From contig CAZCZL010000001.1 of NCBI GenBank assembly GCA_964503315.1, forward strand, positions 475,615-539,614: a stretch of 64,000 bases of DNA. Reading direction: 5' to 3'. This DNA is from FEB-12 sp964503315. Lineage in GTDB: Bacteria > Zixibacteria > MSB-5A5 > GN15 > FEB-12. Positions 59,554 through 64,000 of the stretch are shown here, piece after piece. The notes beneath the pieces are model-generated. The model was not told the origin of the DNA. It worked only from the letters and a program-made list of their open reading frames with translations, and ran no database searches. Numbering within the stretch: position 1 is the stretch's first letter; each line of letters begins with the position of its first letter. The position numbers and the translations under genes are program-made.

Positions 59554-59977
59554 GATCCGTCGGCTGACCATCGCCGACTACGATGATATTATCCGTGTCT
59601 GGTCAGATGCCGGACTGCCGTACAAACCGAACGGCCGGGAGCGGCGCGACATGCTGGCTAAAGAGATGGCGCAGCCGTTCTGCCAGTTCCTTGGGCTTGA
59701 GGTTGACGGCCGACTAATTGGCGTGATCATCGCCAATTGGGATGGCCGCCGTGGTTGGCTCAATCGTCTGGCGATCGATCCGGACTATCGCGGAAAGCGG
59801 TATGCGGGCCAGTTGATCGAAGCCGCCGAGCAATTTCTGGAGAGTCAGGGAGCTATCGTTCTCGCGGGACTGATTGATGAAGAAAATCTCCCTTCTATGG
59901 CCGCTTTCTCCCGTGCGGGTTATTCCTGCGTGTCCGAGATCAGGCTCTGGAGAAAGCGAAAGAGTCCCGACGCGTAA
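59543..59977 (+). CDS. GNAT-family N-acetyltransferase
   Basis: 144 residues from the ATG at 59543 (GAGGAG five bases upstream). Core GNAT motifs: LIGVIIANWDGRRGWLNRLAIDPDYRGKRYAGQLIEAAEQFLESQG, where DYRGKRYAG is the acetyl-CoA pyrophosphate loop, then LAGLIDEENLPSMAAFSRAGYSC. Substrate unknown. It overlaps the DUF116 gene by 11 bp, so the two are probably co-translated. Confidence 0.9.
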   Translation: MELEIRRLTIADYDDIIRVWSDAGLPYKPNGRERRDMLAKEMAQPFCQFLGLEVDGRLIGVIIANWDGRRGWLNRLAIDPDYRGKRYAGQLIEAAEQFLESQGAIVLAGLIDEENLPSMAAFSRAGYSCVSEIRLWRKRKSPDA

Positions 59978-59991
59978 ACAAGCCGCAAAGC

Positions 59992-60024
59992 AAAAGGGCC
60001 GCTCACATGAGCGGCCCTTCTTTC
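59992..60024. terminator. Rho-independent terminator
   Basis: Stem AAGGGCCGCTC/GAGCGGCCCTT with a four-base loop, A-run before and TCTTT after. It separates the GNAT gene from the convergent glmS gene. Confidence 0.85.
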
Positions 60025-60039
60025 AAACCAGTTAATCAT

Positions 60040-61875
60040 CTATTCGACTGTCACCGACTTTGCCAGATTGCGTGGCTGATCGACCGGACATCCACGCATC
60101 ACGGCCATGTGGTAGGCGAGCAACTGCAGCGGTACCACCGATAACAGCGGCGTCAACATATGGTGCGTGTGCGGGACAAACAGCACGTGATCGACCTTTT
60201 CGGCGATCTCGCGGTCTCCCTCGGTTGCGATGGCGATCACGCGGCCCCGACGCGCCTTGATCTCGGCGATATTGGACATCACCTTGTCATAAACCGGGTC
60301 TTTCAGCGCGATAACCACGACCGGCATGTTCTCATCGATGAGCGCGATCGGGCCATGCTTCATCTCGGCTGCCGGATACCCTTCGGCATGGATGTAAGAG
60401 ATTTCCTTTAACTTCAGAGCGCCTTCAAGCGCGACCGGGAAGTTTATGCCACGGCCAAGATACAGGAAGTTGTCATGGTTGTAGTAGGTCTGGGCGATCT
60501 CTCGAACCGCCTTCTCATTCTTGAGGATCTGCTCGATCTGTTCCGGAATCTGCTGGATCTGAGTCATCAGTTCCTGGCCGGAGGAAGACGACATTGAGCG
60601 CATCCGCCCGAGTAGATTGGCGATGAGCGTCAATACCATACACTGCGATGTAAACGCTTTGGTCGAGGCGACACCTATCTCGGGGCCGGCATGGATATAC
60701 ACACCGCCATCGGATTCACGGGCGATGGTCGAACCAACGACGTTCACAATACCGAGCGCGGTCGCGCCATGCTTTTTTCCCTCGCGCAAAGCCGCGAGTG
60801 TATCCGCCGTTTCGCCCGACTGGCTGATCGCCAGCAGTACCGTATTTTCATCAAGGATCGGCGAGCGATAGCGGAACTCCGACGCGTATTCCACTTCGAC
60901 GGGGATACGGGCCATCTCTTCGATCAGGTACTCGCCTATCAGGCCGGAATGCCAACTGGTACCGCAGGCGGTGATGACCACGCGCTTGATGCGGCGGAGT
61001 TCATCGTACTGCAGGTTTAGGCCATTGAGTCGCGCGATCCCTTCCTCGAAGTTGATGCGCCCGCGCATCGCGTTCCGCAGAGTGCTCGGCTGCTCGTAGA
61101 TCTCCTTGAGCATGAAATGGTCATACCCCTCCTTTTCGATCATGTCGAGCGACCAGCTGATCTCTTCGACAGTCGGAGTGATATGGACATTCTGAATGGT
61201 CGTGATGGAATAGCTTGTCGGCGTGACAGTCGCCACTTCACCATCCTGCAGGTAGACCACTCGATTGGTGTGCTCCAGCATTGCGGAGACGTCGGAGGCG
61301 ACGAAGTTCTCGCCGTCGCCGTGTCCCAGCACCAGCGGCGAACCGTTGCGGGCCGCGACAATCGTATCCGGATGTAGCGATGAGATGACCGCGATACCGT
61401 AAGTTCCTTCTACTCGCGAGAGCGCGTCGCGCACCGCGGCGGTGAAATCACCGTGGTAGTTCTGACGGATCATATGGACAAGTATCTCTGTGTCGGTCTC
61501 GGTCTTGACCACGACACCCTTGCGGATGAGATACTCTTTAAGCGAACGATAGTTTTCGATGATGCCGTTGTGTACGAGGGCGAACTCGCCGAAGTTATCT
61601 GTGTGCGGATGGGCGTTCAGTTCATTCGGCTCGCCATGAGTCGCCCAACGCGTATGCGCGATACCGCGCGAGCAGTTGATGTTCTGCAACTCGGCATGCG
61701 TGACCGCTTCTTCGAGCATCTTGATCTTGCCGACCGCTTTGGAGACCATCAGGCCGGAATCGGTCATTAACGCGATACCGGCTGAATCATACCCCCTATA
61801 CTCCAGGCGCTTGAGCCCGGAGAGAAGAATCGGGAGACACTGCTTACTGCCGACATATCCTACAATACCGCACAT
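60040..61875 (-). CDS. glmS: Glutamine-fructose-6-phosphate aminotransferase
   Basis: 611 residues. It makes glucosamine-6-phosphate from fructose-6-phosphate and glutamine, the entry to UDP-GlcNAc. N-terminal nucleophile Cys2 (CGIVGYVGS), glutaminase motifs RWATHGEPNELNAHPH and HNGIIENY, then two SIS domains (ACGTSWHSGLIGEYL, LAISQSGETADTLAALREGKKHGA, and YLGRGINFPVALEGALKLKEISYIHAEGYPAAEMKHGPIALI) and the C-terminal NLAKSVTVE with the conserved Lys. No glmS ribozyme precedes it; the gap to glmM is 21 bp. Confidence 0.97.
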   Translation of the reverse strand: MCGIVGYVGSKQCLPILLSGLKRLEYRGYDSAGIALMTDSGLMVSKAVGKIKMLEEAVTHAELQNINCSRGIAHTRWATHGEPNELNAHPHTDNFGEFALVHNGIIENYRSLKEYLIRKGVVVKTETDTEILVHMIRQNYHGDFTAAVRDALSRVEGTYGIAVISSLHPDTIVAARNGSPLVLGHGDGENFVASDVSAMLEHTNRVVYLQDGEVATVTPTSYSITTIQNVHITPTVEEISWSLDMIEKEGYDHFMLKEIYEQPSTLRNAMRGRINFEEGIARLNGLNLQYDELRRIKRVVITACGTSWHSGLIGEYLIEEMARIPVEVEYASEFRYRSPILDENTVLLAISQSGETADTLAALREGKKHGATALGIVNVVGSTIARESDGGVYIHAGPEIGVASTKAFTSQCMVLTLIANLLGRMRSMSSSSGQELMTQIQQIPEQIEQILKNEKAVREIAQTYYNHDNFLYLGRGINFPVALEGALKLKEISYIHAEGYPAAEMKHGPIALIDENMPVVVIALKDPVYDKVMSNIAEIKARRGRVIAIATEGDREIAEKVDHVLFVPHTHHMLTPLLSVVPLQLLAYHMAVMRGCPVDQPRNLAKSVTVE

Positions 61876-61896
61876 AACCTGTTTCCTGCCTTGCTG

Positions 61897-63261
61897 TTAC
61901 TTGAAGAACGCAATAACCTGTTCGGTCAACGACTCGCTCAGGCGGCGGTCGTTCGTCTCCACTATTAATCGGTAAATTGGCTCAGTGTTTGAGGTACGCA
62001 ACTGGACCCACCCACGGTCAAAGTCAAACCTCATTCCGTCGCGACGGTCCACCGTCGACGGCCCCAGCAGCTTCTCTGCCTCAGCTTCAAATCGCTGCAG
62101 TCTGGTTAAGAAATCGCTCGGGAGGGAAGCTTTCGACTTTATAATATAGTACGGAGGGAAAGTTTCCACAAGTGCGCTCAATTTGCACTTTTCCTCGACC
62201 AGGCAGCTCAAAACCAGCGCGGCGCCGACTAACGCGTCTCGTCCGGCATGGCACGCCGGGTAGATCACGCCGCCATTTCCTTCGCCGCCGATCACCGATT
62301 TTACCTGGTGCATCATCTCAACAACATTCGCCTCGCCGACTTTGGAGTAGAATACTTCGGCGCCAGATCTCCGCGCCACCATCTCGGTGGTTTTTGAGGT
62401 GGAGAGATTGAGCACAACCTTCCCCTTTTTCGAACGAAGTACCTGTTGCACCGCGATGGTCAGCGTCAACTCTTCGTTTATCGCCTTGCCGTTCTCATCG
62501 ACCAGCACCAGGCGGTCGGCATCCGGATCGCAGGCCATACCTAGGTCAGCCTTGAGTGCCTTTACTTTCTTCGCCAGTTCTGTGAGATGTTTCGGGATCG
62601 GCTCCGGCATATGGACAAAGTCGCCATTCCCTTTGCAGTTGATGCAAATCACTTTGCAGCCTAGTTTATCGAGAAGCTTTGGTAGGGCGACAGACCCCGC
62701 GCCATTGATGGCGTCTACCACCACTTTGAATTTCCGCTTCTTGATACCCGGCTTATTAACTGTCTTGAGCGCGAGCACCTGAGCGATATGTTTGTCGATC
62801 CAGTTCTCCTGGCGCGAAACCTTGCCGAGTTTGCCAAACGGTTTGAGCGCAAATTGCTTCGATTCATAGATCTTGCTCAGTTCGGCGTATTGCGCAGGGG
62901 TGATGAACTCCCCCTGTTTATTGAAAAACTTCAGCGCGTTCCAATCTGATGGATTGTGCGATGCTGTCACACATATTCCGCCAACCGCCTTGAGTCCGGT
63001 TACGGCGATCTCTACTGTTGGAGTCGGGACTATGCCGATATCGATCACATCGAGACCGGTCGCGATCAGCCCGGAAATGACCGCGTGCGAAACCATATCT
63101 CCCGAGACGCGGCTGTCGCGCCCCAGCACGATCTTTCCCTTCCCCAAGAGGGTGCCGAAAGCCATCGCGTACTGCGCGATCAGCATCGGCTCCAGACCAT
63201 CCGATGCGCCGACTATCCCTCGTACCCCCGATGTTGACCTGACCAAATTCTGTGAACTCAT
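61897..63261 (-). CDS. glmM: Phosphoglucosamine mutase
   Basis: 454 residues, alpha-D-phosphohexomutase family. Phosphoserine loop VTASHNPSDWNALKFF, metal loop CDPDADRLVLVDE, sugar-recognition GGEGNGGVIYP, and phosphate-binding RTSNTEPIYRLIVE. It converts glucosamine-6-phosphate to glucosamine-1-phosphate, directly following GlmS in the pathway; both genes are in one operon with an SuhB-like gene upstream. The GEGNGG form and operon partner favour GlmM over ManB/phosphomannomutase. Confidence 0.92.
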   Translation of the reverse strand: MSSQNLVRSTSGVRGIVGASDGLEPMLIAQYAMAFGTLLGKGKIVLGRDSRVSGDMVSHAVISGLIATGLDVIDIGIVPTPTVEIAVTGLKAVGGICVTASHNPSDWNALKFFNKQGEFITPAQYAELSKIYESKQFALKPFGKLGKVSRQENWIDKHIAQVLALKTVNKPGIKKRKFKVVVDAINGAGSVALPKLLDKLGCKVICINCKGNGDFVHMPEPIPKHLTELAKKVKALKADLGMACDPDADRLVLVDENGKAINEELTLTIAVQQVLRSKKGKVVLNLSTSKTTEMVARRSGAEVFYSKVGEANVVEMMHQVKSVIGGEGNGGVIYPACHAGRDALVGAALVLSCLVEEKCKLSALVETFPPYYIIKSKASLPSDFLTRLQRFEAEAEKLLGPSTVDRRDGMRFDFDRGWVQLRTSNTEPIYRLIVETNDRRLSESLTEQVIAFFK

Positions 63262-63325
63262 AAACTGAACTTTCCATTCCCGGTTGAAAGAGACATGTCA
63301 GTTGCCAGACGAATGTCGACTCCGC

Positions 63326-64000
63326 CTACCGACGATTCAACAAGTTTATCATGGAACGATGAATTTTGCCGTTGGTTGCCAACAGATCGGCAGAAAAGAT
63401 GGAATGTGGTCGCCCGTCCACCCGGCTGGTCATTCCCCCGGCTTCCTCAACCACGACTTTGGCGGCGGCAGTATCCCACGGCGCGAGCTTAAGCTCCCAG
63501 AAACCGTCGAGCCGTCCGGCCGCCAGCCAGCAGAGATCGATCGCGGCGGAACCGGGCCGACGTACTCCCTGGACCTTTCTGGCGACGCGAGCGAAAAGTC
63601 CGAGATTGTTCCGCCTTGCGGTGCCTATATCGTACGCGAAGCCGGTAGCCATCAGGCATCGCTCAAGCCTCGACTCCGAAGTTACCTTGATCTTCTTCTT
63701 ATTAAGAAACGCTCCCTCGCCGCGAACCGCCCAGAACATCTCATCTCGTTCCGGATCAAATACCGCGCCACCGAGCAGTTCGCCATCCATCTCGATTCCG
63801 ATAGAAACACAGTAAACCGGAAAGCCGTGCGCGAAGTTGACCGTCCCATCCAGTGGATCGATCACCCAACGCACTCCCGCGCTCCCGCGGCTGTTGGCCC
63901 CTTCTTCGGCAAGGATCGTATGGGTAGGATATTTCTTCGCGATAGCGCGTGTAATCAGCCGTTCCGACTGCAGGTCAATATTCGTGACCGGATTTATCCG
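63326..64000 (-). CDS. Inositol monophosphatase family protein (5' end outside window)
   Basis: About 225 codons remain, with the N-terminus cut by the window end; the frame stays open to 64000. Visible motifs: NPVTNIDLQSERLIT, HTILAEEG, the metal-binding WVIDPLDGTVNFAHGFP, and GFWELKLAPWDTAAAKVVVEEAGG (second metal site). It is an SuhB/inositol-1-phosphatase type enzyme; bacterial members hydrolyse inositol, FBP or PAP monophosphates. It heads or precedes glmM by 64 bp on the same strand. Confidence 0.9.
   Translation of the reverse strand, partial: RINPVTNIDLQSERLITRAIAKKYPTHTILAEEGANSRGSAGVRWVIDPLDGTVNFAHGFPVYCVSIGIEMDGELLGGAVFDPERDEMFWAVRGEGAFLNKKKIKVTSESRLERCLMATGFAYDIGTARRNNLGLFARVARKVQGVRRPGSAAIDLCWLAAGRLDGFWELKLAPWDTAAAKVVVEEAGGMTSRVDGRPHSIFSADLLATNGKIHRSMINLLNRR

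Noticed and set aside
60019..61896. Possible glmS ribozyme ahead of glmS
   Set aside because: Only 21 bp separate glmM and glmS, too short for the ribozyme.

Overview
The window looks like a chromosomal segment of a Gram-negative bacterium of the Fibrobacteres-Chlorobi-Bacteroidetes (FCB) group, plausibly a candidate phylum such as Zixibacteria. This placement is inference. It rests on a secreted protein with a type IX secretion C-terminal sorting domain, a short primary-type sigma factor without region 1.1, outer-membrane beta-barrel proteins, SBBP-repeat proteins and moderately high G+C. The segment is gene-dense. It holds three tRNA genes and the RNase P RNA gene. I see no insertion sequence, prophage or CRISPR array.

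Layout. 1-6.2 kb: a large secreted SBBP/FG-GAP repeat protein (cut by the window edge), divergent from a Ser/Thr kinase fused to a TolB/FlgO-like domain and TPRs. 6.3-9.7 kb: tRNA-Leu, then a compact operon of small membrane proteins plus a winged-helix regulator, preceded by a promoter and a perfect 20-bp palindrome, then a lipoprotein resembling D-glucuronyl C5-epimerase. 9.7-14.2 kb (minus): a GT-C glycosyltransferase, the sigma factor and HtrA. 14.4-18.6 kb (plus): class II aldolase, an aminotransferase-fold protein that has lost its catalytic lysine, folB, folK, a deoxynucleoside kinase and panB. 18.7-22.6 kb: an outer-membrane DUF3078 protein, a kinase-pseudokinase fusion and a type IX-sorted cohesin-like protein with a long structured leader. 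22.6-25.5 kb: an active HtrA protease overlapping an HtrA-like pseudoprotease. 25.7-29.6 kb: an ECF sigma factor followed by three exported beta-solenoid or toastrack-like proteins, a candidate envelope-stress operon with a sigma-W-like promoter.

29.7-43.1 kb: an AHSA1 protein, a methyltransferase, an ArsR regulator coupled to a 24-residue Cys-Cys peptide and divergent from a dicarboxylate/glutamate symporter, then a propionyl/methylmalonyl-CoA block (carboxyltransferase, metallo-beta-lactamase-fold hydrolase, acyl-CoA dehydrogenase, split methylmalonyl-CoA mutase, MeaB) and recJ. 43.2-49.5 kb: rnpB, guaB, a zinc-ribbon coiled-coil protein, tRNA-Val, tRNA-Ile2, a GlcE-like FAD protein and a DUF2339 protein. 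49.8-53.8 kb: an orphan lipoprotein, bacteriohemerythrin, a methyltransferase, a small membrane protein and an ASCH protein next to a dispersed-type repeat. 53.9-57 kb: groES-groEL under a perfect CIRCE element and an outer-membrane barrel protein. 57-64 kb: DinB, coaX, a TM2 protein, DUF116 plus GNAT, and a suhB-glmM-glmS cell-wall precursor operon (suhB cut by the window edge).

Themes: envelope biogenesis and stress (three Deg-family proteins, the ECF operon, GroE), cofactor synthesis (folB/folK, panB/coaX), propionate/methylmalonyl-CoA metabolism, and signalling through eukaryote-like kinases. No single region is plainly a new defence or biosynthetic system. The best leads are the lysine-less aminotransferase, the ECF-toastrack operon, the ArsR-micropeptide pair and the palindrome-controlled membrane operon.
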